Of a stretch of DNA of 64,000 nucleotides, positions 33,964 through 44,983 are shown in pieces. Made by a program: the position numbers and the translations under genes. The first letter of the stretch is position 1. Every line of letters starts with the position of its first letter. Source of the stretch: Phytophthora hibernalis (lineage: Eukaryota; Oomycota; Peronosporomycetes; Peronosporales; Peronosporaceae). The notes below the pieces were generated by a model that saw only the letters and a program-made list of their open reading frames with translations, was not told the DNA's origin and ran no database searches. Where the stretch lies: contig JAAKBF010000378.1 of the NCBI GenBank assembly GCA_012656075.1, positions 310,001 to 374,000 on the forward strand, read 5' to 3'.

Positions 33964-35510
33964 CTATCTACCTTTGGTTGTGCTCGCGCGGGTTGGCGCA
34001 CGTGGTACAAGTGGCATCCCGCTAAGTGACATGCTCAATGAATCGTCCATGTCTGCTGTACTTCGTCCGCTTTGTCCCGAGTGCGGCTCTGTGGCAAAGT
34101 AAACTGCTGTGGAACGTTGTTTTTCTCTTTGGTTCGGGCTGCGCAAGTGTTTCGTTGGGACCTCGGTGGTTGCTGGTGGTAGATCATTTTGCATGTCGGC
34201 AAAGCTCTGGGAGTGATTGATCTTTGCGAACACGAGGCGAAGTACTCGCTCACGGTCTTCCCAGCTAAGCTGGCGCAGATCCACCTTCTCAGTGAAATGC
34301 TGAGATAGTCCTGGGGGTACTGCAGGACCTGTCAGAGATGTCAACTTCGGGAACCGCAGGCTGGGTTTGATGCCTTGCGCACGGTTGACTTCACGATGAT
34401 AGTGTTCATTCCCCCGTTCGCGTTTCTCTTTGCGCTCACACTCAATTTCATGCTTGACGTGCCCAAGAGAGTCCAGGAAGAATTGCTCGACGTTCGTGCG
34501 TTGGTTCAAGATAGTCTGTGCGAGTCGTCTAAGGTTCCGTAGCTCATGGTTCTTGAGCCGAAGCAGCTTGCGCAGACCCTCCACATCCAGCGTCAGCTCT
34601 TCGCGTTCCCGCTCGTGCCGAGTCGCATGAGCGTGGGCGTCCCAAGATGCAGCAGCCAAGCCAGCACCAAGTTTTTGCTCGGAATCCGGAGGCTATTGCG
34701 CAATTGCGTGATTTCTCTTCCATGTAGTTGGGCTTGTTTGGCGAACTCTGCCTCCTTCTGGGCCTGCAGTTGCAGCTCCATATTCAGCGTCTTTGCGCGA
34801 GCTTCGAACTGCTGCTTCTCGCGCTGGAGCTCCTCGGTCATTTGCAACTGGAATCGCAGCTCTTCGCCCATGCGTTTGTTGTCCGTCACGATCTTCCGCG
34901 TATCCGCGTCCAGTCCATTTCGAGCGTCCTCCTTGGCCTGCTGCTTGACAACCTCAATCTTCTTCTCGTGCTCCTTCTGTAATCGAGCTTTCTCCTCGAG
35001 GAATTTGCGTTCGAGTGCGCCGGTCGTCTCGCGTGACTGCTCTCGCTCCAGCGTCAACTGTGTCTCAAGGTCCTTCAGCTTCGTGGCAATGTTGTCCTTC
35101 ATCTCCCGGAACAGTTCAAGCTGATGAAGCTCTTCACGCAGATAGAAAATCTGCTCCGACGCAGCCTCTTCCTTTGCCACTGCTTGCTGCATGAGATGTT
35201 GTCGTTCAGCGTCACGTGCTTGCTGCATCTGCTCGAGTGCAAGGGCATGACTCAGTCGTGCTGCTGCGAGCTCCTCACCTAGTTTGGTGAGCTGCTTGTC
35301 TCGAGTCTGGATCTCCTTTTGGAAGTAGGCCACGAACTCGTGCGTCTCCTGCTCACGTTTATCGTGTCGAGCACGTAGCTCAGCGTCCTCGTCTTGAAGT
35401 TGTGCCACACGAGCTGCCATTGCTGACAGCTTCTGCTGATCCACCTGCCGGTTGAACATTTCCGCCGCCTCATTGCCTTCATCTGTAGCTGCATCCTTAT
35501 AAGCCTCCAT
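33964..35510 (-). CDS. BBOF1: BBOF1-like basal-body coiled-coil protein
   Basis: Long coiled-coil protein (about 515 codons from ATG 35,510, which has an in-frame TGA just upstream). Heptad-rich, with stretches such as YLREELHQLELFREMKDN and the family-like segment GLDADTRKIVTDNKRMGEEL. The C-terminal part has LSWEDRERVLRLVFAKIN (about 34,225), a motif near the end of basal body-orientation factor 1 proteins, then a disordered tail to the stop at 33,964. One frame break near 34,690 separates the two halves (continuation DSEQKLGAGLAAASWDAH). BBOF1 works at the base of motile cilia, which fits flagellate oomycete zoospores. Same strand as sideroflexin, 198 bp downstream of it, and convergent with the membrane-protein gene. 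Confidence 0.65.
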
Positions 35511-35708
35511 GATAAATTGTCACTTGACTGCGCTACCACAAGTGCAGTAGGGAGTGCTGCTGGAAAGAACTATCCTTGTCTTGGAGGAAGCAGGTAGCAT
35601 CGACTTATTTATGTCTTGAGGTTGCCGAGATGTCTAGCAACGAATCTGAAGACCAAAACTGAACGGGTGTATCGCATGGCCTCGTTGTAGCATTAACAGG
35701 ATGAGACA

Positions 35709-36710
35709 TCAAATGCCCTTGTTGTACGTGACGACCCGAACAGGCAGACCATTTTGTTTACGTGTCGCGTGCTGTAGCTCCGGCTCGAGATGCTTGGCGT
35801 CGAGTTGCGCTGTCTGACGGAACAGTCCGAACGTGAGAGGCACGGAAAACTGGATGGCGCAGCCCACGAGTCCCAGTAGCAACGGGACTCGTACCACCGG
35901 TCGAGTGAACAGTTTGCTGTGCTTTTGGAGCCTCGAGATCGCGAGCGGTGGCAACAACAGAATCGGTGCCGCAGCAAAGATCCTCCCAGCAGCGCACGAT
36001 CCAACCGCCAGCGCCCCGCACCTCCTCGACTTGCCGACATAGTCTCCGTTCTCGTCGTACACGTACACGCCCTTGAGGTACTCGCTCTGTCTCATGACGG
36101 CCATATTCAGCAGATCCGCCGCTGCCACAGCTGCAAACGGACCCATCCGAGCAACGGCAGGCGCCCACGTAGCGTGCGTCATCCTTCCCGCGAGACGTCG
36201 AATGCCCAGTGACGCGCACACGGAGCTGGCCGTTGCGCCCACGTACGCCACGAGACGCTGCTGCGCCGTGTCCTCGTTGGACGCGTTGCGGTTGGCGTAG
36301 TAGTGCAGTGCGTTGTACGTCTGGTTGAGCCACTGGGCGAAGATGGTGGTCTTGGTGCTGTTAGCCAGCAACATACAGCCGTCCATGACGATATTCATGG
36401 GCACGATCATGGAGGCGCGCAGCGGCGTCAACACAGGTTTGCCCGTGTCTGGGTGCAGGATGGTGTGCGTCACGTGCTGTGCGTGCTCGAGCTTGGCCGC
36501 GTCCACGAACTGGCCGCGTCGGTGCGCGTCCACGAGCTGCCGCGCGTCCTCCAGCGCGTTTTCCGTCGTGAACGCTGTGCGGAAGTCCAGCATGAAGAAG
36601 GTCTTGCGCACGCGCCCCACATATGTGTCCTCGTTCGAGTCCGCGAGCTTGATGTGCGTCTCCGGCGTGGTCGCGGCTGGCGCCAGTAGATCCTTCTTCT
36701 CACTCTTCAT
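35709..36710 (-). CDS. Sideroflexin (mitochondrial serine/amino-acid carrier family)
   Basis: Complete, unbroken frame of 333 codons from ATG 36,710 (MKSEKKDLLAPAATT); an upstream in-frame ATG at 36,758 would add residues unlike the family. Hallmarks in order: an N-terminal region with MLDFRTAFTTENALEDAR, the conserved HPDTGKPVLTPLRASMIVPM motif, NQTYNALHYYANRN, and several hydrophobic segments (AAVAAADLLNMAVM; VPLLLGLVGCAIQFSVPLTF). Sideroflexins are inner-membrane proteins; the human SFXN1 imports serine for one-carbon metabolism. Length matches the family (about 320-340). It is one of the few intact genes in the window. Confidence 0.9.
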   Translation of the reverse strand: MKSEKKDLLAPAATTPETHIKLADSNEDTYVGRVRKTFFMLDFRTAFTTENALEDARQLVDAHRRGQFVDAAKLEHAQHVTHTILHPDTGKPVLTPLRASMIVPMNIVMDGCMLLANSTKTTIFAQWLNQTYNALHYYANRNASNEDTAQQRLVAYVGATASSVCASLGIRRLAGRMTHATWAPAVARMGPFAAVAAADLLNMAVMRQSEYLKGVYVYDENGDYVGKSRRCGALAVGSCAAGRIFAAAPILLLPPLAISRLQKHSKLFTRPVVRVPLLLGLVGCAIQFSVPLTFGLFRQTAQLDAKHLEPELQHATRKQNGLPVRVVTYNKGI

Positions 36711-36862
36711 CAGGGATCCGAGTATATATATACAGTGCGCACGGAAATCATACGACACAATTTATTTTCGGTCCTAATTTCTACGAATCAAACGCAATGA
36801 ATGTAATCTTCTAAGCCAATGATAAGCTGCTGTTTACAATTCTTTTGAGGTGCTGCTTGCTG

Positions 36863-36949
36863 CAATCCGACACATGAGGGCGGAGCTACACTCCAAAATT
36901 CGCCTTTGGGAACCAGGTCAAGCGCGGAAACGTTAGGGTGGGTGAGCAT
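36863..36949. repeat. Left terminal inverted repeat (Tc1)
   Basis: Matches the complement of 38,118-38,204 with only a few mismatches, mostly in the outer 15 bp. Confidence 0.88.
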
Positions 36950-37065
36950 GGGCGCTGTTTGACGGAAGAATGAGCTGTTTGGAGGCTTCTAATTGCTCGA
37001 GGGTTTTAAGGATAAACTAATGAGGGATAGTACGTGGTTGCTGCTTCGGTTTGCAGTGTCTGCAG

Positions 37066-38057
37066 ATGGGGAGGGGCAAACCCTTGACGGACATGGAGAA
37101 GGGTCAGATTGTTGCCTACCATGAAGAAAATCTGTCCACTAATGCCATTGCCAAGCGGATAGGGCGTTCCAGGAACGTAGTGCGTAACTTCCTCAGTGAC
37201 CCGAAAGCGTATGGTACGAGGAAAGGAACGGGGAGGCCACGAATGCTGTCACCGGCAGCGGAGAGTCGCTTGCTGCGGGAGGCGTCTGAGACGGGAGTGA
37301 ACGCTCGCCAGCTGAAAGAGTCGTTACAGCTACCCATCTCGTTGCGCAGAGTGCAGGAAGTGCTTCATGACTCGGAGAGCATGGTGCACGAGAAGCGAGT
37401 GGCCTGCCCAGTGCTGAATGCCGACCACATTGCTAACAGGTTGAAGTGGGCAGTGGAGCAAGTGGAACACGGCGCCAACTGGAGCTCTGTGGTGTTCTCT
37501 GACGAGAAAAAAATTAACCTGGACGGTCCTGACGGGTACCAATATTATTGGCGTGACTTGCGGAAGGAGAAACAGATCTACTCTAACCGCCAGTCCGGGG
37601 AGGAAGTGTGTTCGTGTGGGGTGCTTTTAGCTCAAAGGAAAGTCGGAGTTGGCCTTCCTCGAAGGCAAACAGAACGCGGAGAAGTACATTAATACGTTAG
37701 GGGACTACCTGTTCCCATTTGCGCACCTGTATCACTGGCTGGACTTCGGATTTCAGCAGGATAACACCTCAATCCATACTGCTCGAGTGTCCAAGTGGTA
37801 CCTTGAGGACCAAGATGTGCGTGTAATGTGGTGGCCTGCTAAGTCTCTGACTTAAATCCGATCGAAAACCTGTGGGGAATATTGGCCAGGGCGTGTATTT
37901 GAACGGCAAGCAGTTTGACACCAAGCATGACCTCGTGAAGGCCATCAAGAAAGCTTGGGATGACATTCCGTTGACGACGTTGAACAGCCTCGTTGGATCG
38001 ATGAAAAAACGCTGTATGGAGGTCTACCGGCTCGAAGGATACAAGACTAAATACTGA
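37066..38057 (+). CDS. Tc1-like transposase, two frame breaks
   Basis: ATG 37,066 (MGRGKPLTDMEKGQIVAYHE) begins the Tc3/Tc1 helix-turn-helix (NAIAKRIGRSRNVVRNFLSD), then a GTGRPRMLSP hook linking to a second DNA-binding region (RQLKESLQLPISLRRVQEVL). Catalytic residues: Asp in SSVVFSDEKKINLDGPDG (about 37,490), Asp in FGFQQDNTSIHTARVS (about 37,755), Glu in DLNPIENLWGILAR (about 37,855-37,890). Shifts near 37,610 and 37,850 interrupt the frame; corrected length about 330 residues, normal for Tc1. Confidence 0.85.
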
Positions 38058-38117
38058 GGGGTCCACCAATGCATCTTAGACTACCTAAGAATCTCTAAAA
38101 GATCTCACTAAGCAGTA

Positions 38118-38204
38118 ATGCTCACCTACCCTAACGTTTCCGCGCTTGACCTGGTTCCCAAAGGCGAATTTTGGAGTGTAGCTCCGCCCTCACGTCTCGG
38201 ACTG
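38118..38204. repeat. Right terminal inverted repeat (Tc1)
   Basis: Partner of 36,863-36,949. Confidence 0.88.
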
Positions 38205-38620
38205 CGTATGCTACGTAGTGTATAGAGTATAGCGTTCCAGTGTAAATTGTATAGCGTCCCAGCGTATCATTATAACATTCAGTATAGTATGTAGTGCCAG
38301 GGTATCAGCGTCCAGAGTATAGAATATGCATAACGTTTAGCGTGCACTTCTATAGCGTTCCCGTCTATAGCGTACCAGTGTAAAGTGTATAGCGGTTAAA
38401 TGTATAGAGCGCCAGTGTATAGTTCGGGGTGCCAGTGTTTAACGCCCACGCGATACACTCTGCGTAAGTACACGCTAAACAGGACTATGTGATATACATT
38501 ACGGTATACAACATAAATTATACACTATACATTGTTGCACAACCGTATGCATATTATAAAATGGTACAGTGTGTAGCGCACAGCCGTATGTAGTGTATAG
38601 TATACGGCGGAGTTACAAAA
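38205..38620. repeat. Degenerate AT-rich tandem repeat
   Basis: Irregular recurrences of words such as AGTGTATAGCGTTCCAGTGTA, unit roughly 18-22 bp, heavily mutated. No coding capacity. It fills the space between the Tc1 element and the truncated 5' LTR of Ty3 copy A. Confidence 0.6.
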
Positions 38621-38882
38621 ATAATTATAGTATGCTGCAACGACCGCGGGGACAACGAAAAAAGCCAATATTTTTCAAAAGCGCGTGTAGAGTGCACTGT
38701 ACGCGAAGTGCAGATATATAATATTTACAGTGCACGTTGTACTCTTGCTTGCCTATGCCAGCGTCAAAAATGGTCTGGCCCGGGCTGGAATGTTATTACA
38801 ACACTCAGCTCCTACTGTGCCCGATTTGCAGTCTGCACGCCAGGTTTTGTTTTGTTTTTGTAAATTGTATCATTACAGCGGG

Positions 38883-39142
38883 AGCCGGTACCCTTCCTTC
38901 TGAGGGACTGCGGGGGTTCGCGCAAAAGCGCAATATTGCATACTAGCCCTCGTTCGTGGCTAGTGGTGCAGGTTTTTGGGTTGGCCTAATACAACCTAGG
39001 TGTACAGAGGGTTCACATCCAACCCGGCGTAAGGGTCTTCAGGTTTGATCCAACGCTCGTTGATCTGACAAGGAGAAGCGAGTGTTGGTGGTGGAGCTCA
39101 TACCATTTGGTAGTGAGAATTTCTGCGTGATCCTACACGACA
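38883..39142 (+). repeat. 5' LTR of copy A, truncated
   Basis: Matches 51,622-51,891 from AGCCGGTACCCTTCC to CTACACGACA. The upstream part of the LTR is missing and replaced by unrelated sequence. Confidence 0.85.
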
Positions 39143-39144
39143 AC

Positions 39145-39165
39145 TAGTGCCGCGACCCGGGATTG
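39145..39165 (+). promoter_or_regulatory. Likely primer-binding site of copy A
   Basis: TAGTGCCGCGACCCGGGAT follows two bases after the LTR end. It has the form of a retrotransposon PBS complementary to a tRNA 3' end; I have not identified the tRNA. Confidence 0.5.
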
Positions 39166-39240
39166 GGAGTGACTTTCTGTGTGTATATAGGTTCTTACCC
39201 TAACGAGCACTCGAGAGAAGACAAGAGAAGAAGAAGAGAG

Positions 39241-41619
39241 ATGGCGAGAGGGGCAAAGTCAGCGGTACCAGAAACGCCGATGAAGTCGTGCGGAGAGCGC
39301 ACCTAGGTTTTGGTGCGGTCCGGTCCAACACTCGCGACCCCAAGTACTTTGGAGTCGATCAATGAGCGTTCGGACAGCTTCGACGTGCGGATGGACTACT
39401 CTGAAGCCAAAGAAGATGACGAAGACGAATACCTGGAAGAAGCGACAGCGATGTCCGAGGTTTCGGCAGCCGCTACCGTCTCAGCAGGACGTAGCGGAGG
39501 GTGAGGTCGCTTGCGCGAAACCTCACCGAGGAGTTGGACGAAGTGGCTGGCCCTGAACCAGCTCACGAAGCCAACGAAGATGGACTCGGCGATCTCCGAT
39601 CGCTGACAATGACCGAGGACGCGAGTTCTCGGTCAACCTGCAGTCGGCCCCTAGCTAATGGGGACACTCCGACTGCCAACAAGGTTCTGGGAGATGCATG
39701 GAGGTGATGATGACGAAGAGCAAGTGGATGCGGGCCTTTGCGCCAAAGTCAATTCGACAAGCCGTATGGATGGAACTCGGGGCAGAATTAGTTGTCCCGG
39801 TGGAATCGTGGAGCATCCAACAGGTGGCCGCAGATACGGTGCAACTATTCCGAGCTATGGGCTGTGAACCTCAAGCACTCCCCACCAAGACCGACCTTCA
39901 AGGTTGGTCGATCGAAGATGCCGCGCTCTCTCTGCGCAAGTGGAAACAGAAGCTTCGGACGGTTTTCGATGTGCCTGAGCGGGCTCCAACCGTCGGACGA
40001 GCCTCTCACGCACGACCGAGGAATGAATCCATCGAGGCCCGCTACCGACAACTCCTTGGCGACAGCCAGAAGTCGGTCGGGATGGGTGTGTTCTCAGCGA
40101 AGGGGACCGCTTCGGCGTATTTTCAAGATTCGCACATGGTAACACTCGGTCAGCGGACCGTACCGAGCGGCTGGCAAAGGCAAAAGGCTTCGAGTACACG
40201 GACCGCTCCGACGGCGGGCCGAAGTATAGGTCGGACGACGAACCGACGCTTCGATACGCGACAACTCCTCGGACGACGTGGAAGACCAAGATGGTGACGT
40301 GACTGGAAATGGGCACACCAAATCCGTGAGCTCAGCTCGATGGAGAACGAGTTCCACACCGAGGATTGAAATCGCCACGCACCTCCCGTTGGGCAACATC
40401 AAACCCTATCTCGGCCTCCGAGACAAGAGCGAAAAGTCAATGCAATGGCTCCGAGCCTTCATCTACGAGATGAAGGGAACGCACACGCCATCGAATGAAT
40501 GGTGTATGGCGTTCGAGCTGAGCCTCAAGATGGCGCCCTGCATTGGTACCGGCAACTCCCGCGGAAGACGAGACGAACGTGGAAATCGTTCAGTGACGCG
40601 TTCACCAAGTACTACTGTTCCCGATTTAATCAATCGGCGAAAGCACGATACTACTCGGCGAGGCGTGAAGAGAAGAAGCATGTTTGCGACTATCTGAACC
40701 GGCTCAATGGCTACGCCAGGAATGCCGGGAATTTTGAGCACGGCGGTCGCGAGGCCAAGGATCATGTTGAACACTTTCTCGATACGTGCGAAGACCGAGC
40801 CTTGGAAGAGCGTCTGTGTTACGTGCGGGTCAAGAATATTCACGACCTGGAAGACATGATAAACGATATCCTCCGACGCCGCGAGCGGAAAAGGGACGCG
40901 AGTCCTCGGTGCGACGCCCCAAAGGCCAGGATGATAGTCGTCGCCGTGACGATGGACGCGCCGAGGATTCGCGGAACCCCCGGCGTGACCGAGATGATGG
41001 TCGTCGTCGGGAAGACCGGTATCGGGATGACAACCGACGTCGAGATGATCGTCCATACCGACCGAGGGTTACTCTAGCTGAAGCACTGACAGACATGGTC
41101 GCTGCGTTGAAGGTGGACGGCTCGGTCGACCCGCGAGGAGAACCTGCAGAGACATCGAGTGGGGTTATGATGATACCGAGGGTTACGACCCGGAGTACTA
41201 CCTAGCAATGGCGACCGAGCTCGGATAGGTACTCGGACGACGAATATGCGTCGGATGAAGACCACGGTCATGTGGCTGCCGCGAATGATTCGGAGCGTCG
41301 TCACGCCGCCGAGGGAACGTTTGCTCGAGCTGACAACCGCCGGCCGAGGGTTGGGAATAACCAATACCCGCACGACCGAGACAACCGAGGCCTCGGCGGA
41401 CGTGATGGTCGCCGGCAATATGGCCCGTGTGCCGCCTGTGGTGGACTCACACACTCTGCACACTATTGTTTCAAGAGGTGCAAGATGTGCAAGCAAGTCC
41501 ACGATGCGGGAAGATGCGAAGCATTCAACGAGCTGGCGTCTCTTTTGAAGGCGAAGGTGGAGAAGAAAGACCTCTCGCCAGAACTTCAAGAATTGGTCTA
41601 TGGGAGTCATTTAAACTAG
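39241..41619 (+). pseudogene. Copy A gag
   Basis: ATG 39,241 (MARGAKSAVPETPMKSCGER, stop soon after by frame shift). The central gag core is at about 40,520-40,840 (LHWYRQLPRKTRRTWKSFSD, then CDYLNRLNGYARNAGNF). An Arg/Asp-rich linker follows, then two zinc knuckles: CAACGGLTHSAHYC (41,428-41,469, CX2CX4HX4C) and CKMCKQVHDAGRC (41,479-41,517). The frame closes at 41,619. Several shifts (39,300; 39,500; 39,700; 40,300; 40,500; 41,000). Confidence 0.75.
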
Positions 41620-41699
41620 GCAGCCCTCCAACTGAAACTGGGTTGGTCCCAATCGGGCTGCCACAGTTAGCCGAACCTGCGCTGGACGCCGACTATTTG

Positions 41700-43433
41700 T
41701 TTGCGTTCACGGGTTCGTGCAAACGGCCTGATGACTTGAATATGGATTATGTGAAATCGACGGAAAATGGAGAAGAGAGAGGCGCAAGCCTCGGTGAGAG
41801 TGAAGTGAATGTGGAATGTGTGGAGAAAGCTGCTGGTACGGTTACCGAGGCTTCAATCGCAAGTATGGCTGTGACCGAGCGTGAGCCCCGAAGTCTCGGC
41901 CAGGCAATCAAGTTGTTGTCTGGTGAGAGGATGGGGTGGTGGTCGTCCCAACGCTACGACAAGAGGAAGCGATTGCGTGCCATGGTAAACGGGGCAGTGG
42001 ACGACGCGCGAACGAGGATTCTGCTCGACACTGGAGCGAATGTGAGCGTGATCGGCTTCCTATGCGAAGAGACTACGCGTGCGGGAGGTTCAGACCACGG
42101 TCGCAGTCTGGAGGTTAGAGGAATCAATCCAGGGGTGATGGAGACGCGCCGCCGAGCACTCGTTAAGATCACCCTCGGGTGGGAGCGAGTGTATGAATTC
42201 GAGTTGTGGATTATGGATCATAGCGCCGGAGTCGATGTAGTCCTCGGAACGGATTTCATGATACCAGCCTGGAGTGCGGTTAGACTTGTTCCATGGTACG
42301 GCCCGGTTACCGGATGAAGTTATGGTCCCCCTGGTGAAATCCCAGAACGAGGATGATGCTCCGGTATACGGTCTGCAAGTGGCCGGTGGCCCGACCGAGG
42401 ATTTGTCAGTCGCCGGACGAGAGTGGCACGAGTTCAAACTACCTCGACGACGTCCACCTCTGAACACCCACGAGGTGTGGATTCGCCGGATTGGGAATCT
42501 CGTGCCGACAGTGACGAGGTTTCAGCGAGGACAACCAGCGATTATCCGGCTGACTAATGTGTCACCGAGAGTTGCTCACTGTACAAACCACGAGTCGGTG
42601 GTATTATGGGTACCACGTGGTGATCTCCCGCAAGGGCGTGGCTACACCCGGCTACGATCGGCGAAGTACGACGAATGGCAAGTGCTGGCGTACGCTGAGT
42701 GTCGGGATGACACATTACTGAAGCGTGAAAGCAAACTGTACGAGCAGTGGTTAGCCAGTCAACCACCAGCAGTCGAGCGGCGGGAATATCCGACGCCTCG
42801 GAAGATTCTTTCCCGACCGATAACGCACCAAGATGGGCAGCGGGTGGATCGTCTACAGAGCGGTGAAGAGTGCCACGCACAGCCGAGTGGGTGCGACCAC
42901 TCGACAGTAACCGTTACTCTGGCAACCTCGGACATAATGGCTATGGACATTGAAGCCGAGGAATGTGAGGATTCAACCACGTCCGAATCCTCGGACAGGG
43001 GTGACAGCGAGTAATTACCGGCGAGGCACCGGAATCCGTGGTCACCGAAGATTCGGAGGCACGTCTGGAGTCGGTGTTTGTAGCGCTTACGACTGGCGTT
43101 TCCGCTGGCGTCGCTGTCGACATTGACGATGCTCTCGGTGGTGTGGCCGAGCATGTGGCAAACGAAATCGAGTTGACCGATTACGCACATGAGTTGGCAT
43201 TCCTCCCTGACCTGACCGAAGCCTCGGAGACGGTTTTGGATTATACAGGACCCAACGTAGCGAACCCGAAGGCCACGTCCGAGCAACAACGAGCATTGAT
43301 CAACGTGTTACAGAAGCATGAACAGATCATGATTTCGAGCGGAAACGCTCTGCCACCGCCAGCCTATGGCGTGGTATGCGATATCGATGTCAGGGGCCTC
43401 CGATTAAACAGAGGGCTCGGCGTACACCGCTGA
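41700..43433 (+). pseudogene. Copy A protease and linker
   Basis: Aspartic protease core RILLDTGANVSVIG (about 42,013-42,055) followed by the second signature VDVVLGTDFMIPAW (about 42,232-42,272). A frame shift at about 42,300 leads to a linker region (LPRRRPPLNTHEVWIRRIGN, 42,274-43,014), then an acidic stretch to 43,433 just before RT. Confidence 0.8.
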
Positions 43434-44932
43434 AACACCTGAAGAAGTTATACGAGTTACTGAAAGGCTTGTTGAAAGCTCGGTTGGTGGCGTTCTCGGA
43501 CAGCCCTTGGGCATCCCCGATTGTGATCGTGTTGAAGAAGAACGGCGTTGATATTCGCCTGTGCATTGATTACAAGATGGTGAATGCAATCACCGCGATC
43601 ATGGAGTATGCCATGCCGCTGGTCGACGATTTGTTAACGGACCTAGAAGCCTACCTGTGGTTCTGCTCTTTAGATGCAGCTAGCGGATTTTGGGCAATAA
43701 TGATGACGATGAGAGCTCGGAAAATCTCGGCCTTCGTTTGTGCACTCGGCCACTTTGAGTGGCTGCGTATGCCGTTTGGCCTGAAGAACGCACCGATGAT
43801 ATACCAACGAATGATCGACAATGCTCTATGGGGGTTCGTTCAGCCCAAGGGTGGTTGGAACCAGTTCTCTGAGTTGATGCGGTCCGCTGAGGCAGCCGCT
43901 GAAGCTGTAAGAACAGGGGTGACCGACGGTTCTGCACAACTGTCCGAGGTTTCGACAGCTTTTCCGACCAAGTTCGAGGCTGACCGCGAGTCCTCGGTGA
44001 CGCTCGACGCAGTGACCCAACTGGTGAACAGCCCTGTAGCGGATATGTTCTCCACAGGAGAAGCAGATGAATCCTCGTTGGTGCCAGTGTTCGATCGGCG
44101 GTCGTTCGTGGACGATATTTGTTTCGGCTCCGAGACGTTTGACTCTTGTCTCGCCACCCTGGACCGCCTGCTTCAACGGTTTGGTGAGTGTCGAATAAGT
44201 GTGAGTTTCACGAAGAGCATTTTTGTACAAGGCCGAGTGGATTTTCTGTCGCATGAAGTGTCGGCCGACGGCATTCGGGCCGATCCGAAGAAGTTGAAGA
44301 TAGTGACGGAGCTGCCGTTCCCGTCATCGAAGAAAGGCATGCAGTCATTCCTCGGTGCGTTGAACTATTACAGCAGATTCATACAAGACTTTGCAGTCTA
44401 CGGGGCTGCCCTGTACCAACTCAAGGATGAGGACTTTACACCAGCAGGGAACCCATCCGCGGCTCACCGAAGTTTCGCGGTGCTACAACAGAAGGTTGCA
44501 GACGCGCCGATACTACGGCACTTCGACCGAGCCAAAGAGGTGCACGTGACGTTATTTGCTAACGAGTGGGCTCTGAGTTCCACTCTGATGCAGTATCATG
44601 ACGACAAGTTACACCCGGTGCGGTTCTGCGGTCGTGTACTGAAGGACGCAGAGATGAATTACCACCCGGCCGAGAAGGAGGTGTTGGCCTTGTTGTTACT
44701 GTTGAAAGTGTGTTACACCCAGCTGGTCGGACGGACTATCCATGTCTACACTCGGTTCTCGACACTGGAGTGGGTGCATAAGTCGAAGACATTGTTCGGT
44801 CGTACGACCCACTTCGCAGTCATGTTGTCCCCGTGGCACCTGAAGGTCAACCGAGTCAGGAACGCGATTGTGCTTTCGCTCAGCTACTACAAGCTGGGCT
44901 TACCAGCTTTGTTGAACTGGAAGACTCGTTAG
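43376..44932 (+). CDS. Copy A reverse transcriptase and RNase H
   Basis: The longest intact frame in the window (about 518 codons). RT motifs: FSDSPWASPIVIVLKKNG, RLCIDYKMVNAIT, CSLDAASGFWAIMM (first Asp), FEWLRMPFGLKNAPMIYQRM, then the catalytic box SFVDDICFGS (44,102-44,128), FTKSIFVQGRVDFLSHEVS and the connection region (FLGALNYYSRFIQDFAVYG). RNase H follows with LFANEWALSSTL, PVRFCGRVLKDAEMNYHPAE and a VYTRFSTLEWVHKSKTLFGR end. About 85 residues separate IDNALWGF from RRSFVDD, much more than in classical Ty3 RT. The FVDD form replaces YVDD. Confidence 0.9.
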   Translation: MRYRCQGPPIKQRARRTPLKHLKKLYELLKGLLKARLVAFSDSPWASPIVIVLKKNGVDIRLCIDYKMVNAITAIMEYAMPLVDDLLTDLEAYLWFCSLDAASGFWAIMMTMRARKISAFVCALGHFEWLRMPFGLKNAPMIYQRMIDNALWGFVQPKGGWNQFSELMRSAEAAAEAVRTGVTDGSAQLSEVSTAFPTKFEADRESSVTLDAVTQLVNSPVADMFSTGEADESSLVPVFDRRSFVDDICFGSETFDSCLATLDRLLQRFGECRISVSFTKSIFVQGRVDFLSHEVSADGIRADPKKLKIVTELPFPSSKKGMQSFLGALNYYSRFIQDFAVYGAALYQLKDEDFTPAGNPSAAHRSFAVLQQKVADAPILRHFDRAKEVHVTLFANEWALSSTLMQYHDDKLHPVRFCGRVLKDAEMNYHPAEKEVLALLLLLKVCYTQLVGRTIHVYTRFSTLEWVHKSKTLFGRTTHFAVMLSPWHLKVNRVRNAIVLSLSYYKLGLPALLNWKTR

Positions 44933-44983
44933 CGCCGGTGACACCACTGTCACGGGATCACCGACTGCTCGAATGGACCACAC

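Larger units (their letters stand above)
36863..38204 (+). mobile_element. Tc1-type DNA transposon with about 87-bp inverted repeats
   Basis: Inverted repeats 36,863-36,949 and 38,118-38,204 (inner block GGAACCAGGTCAAGCGCGGA) flank a Tc1 transposase. About 1.34 kb in total, typical of the family. The ends begin CAATCCGACACATG on the left and CAGTCCGAGACGTG on the right arm. Confidence 0.88.

Noticed and set aside
34546..35124. Plus-strand 192-codon ORF opposite BBOF1
   Set aside because: Ser/Cys/Arg-rich shadow of the coiled-coil gene.
36303..36777. Plus-strand ORFs opposite sideroflexin
   Set aside because: Mirror frames of an intact, recognisable gene.
38205..38620. CRISPR-like array
   Set aside because: Repeats are irregular and mutated, no constant repeat with unique spacers, and the organism is a eukaryote.
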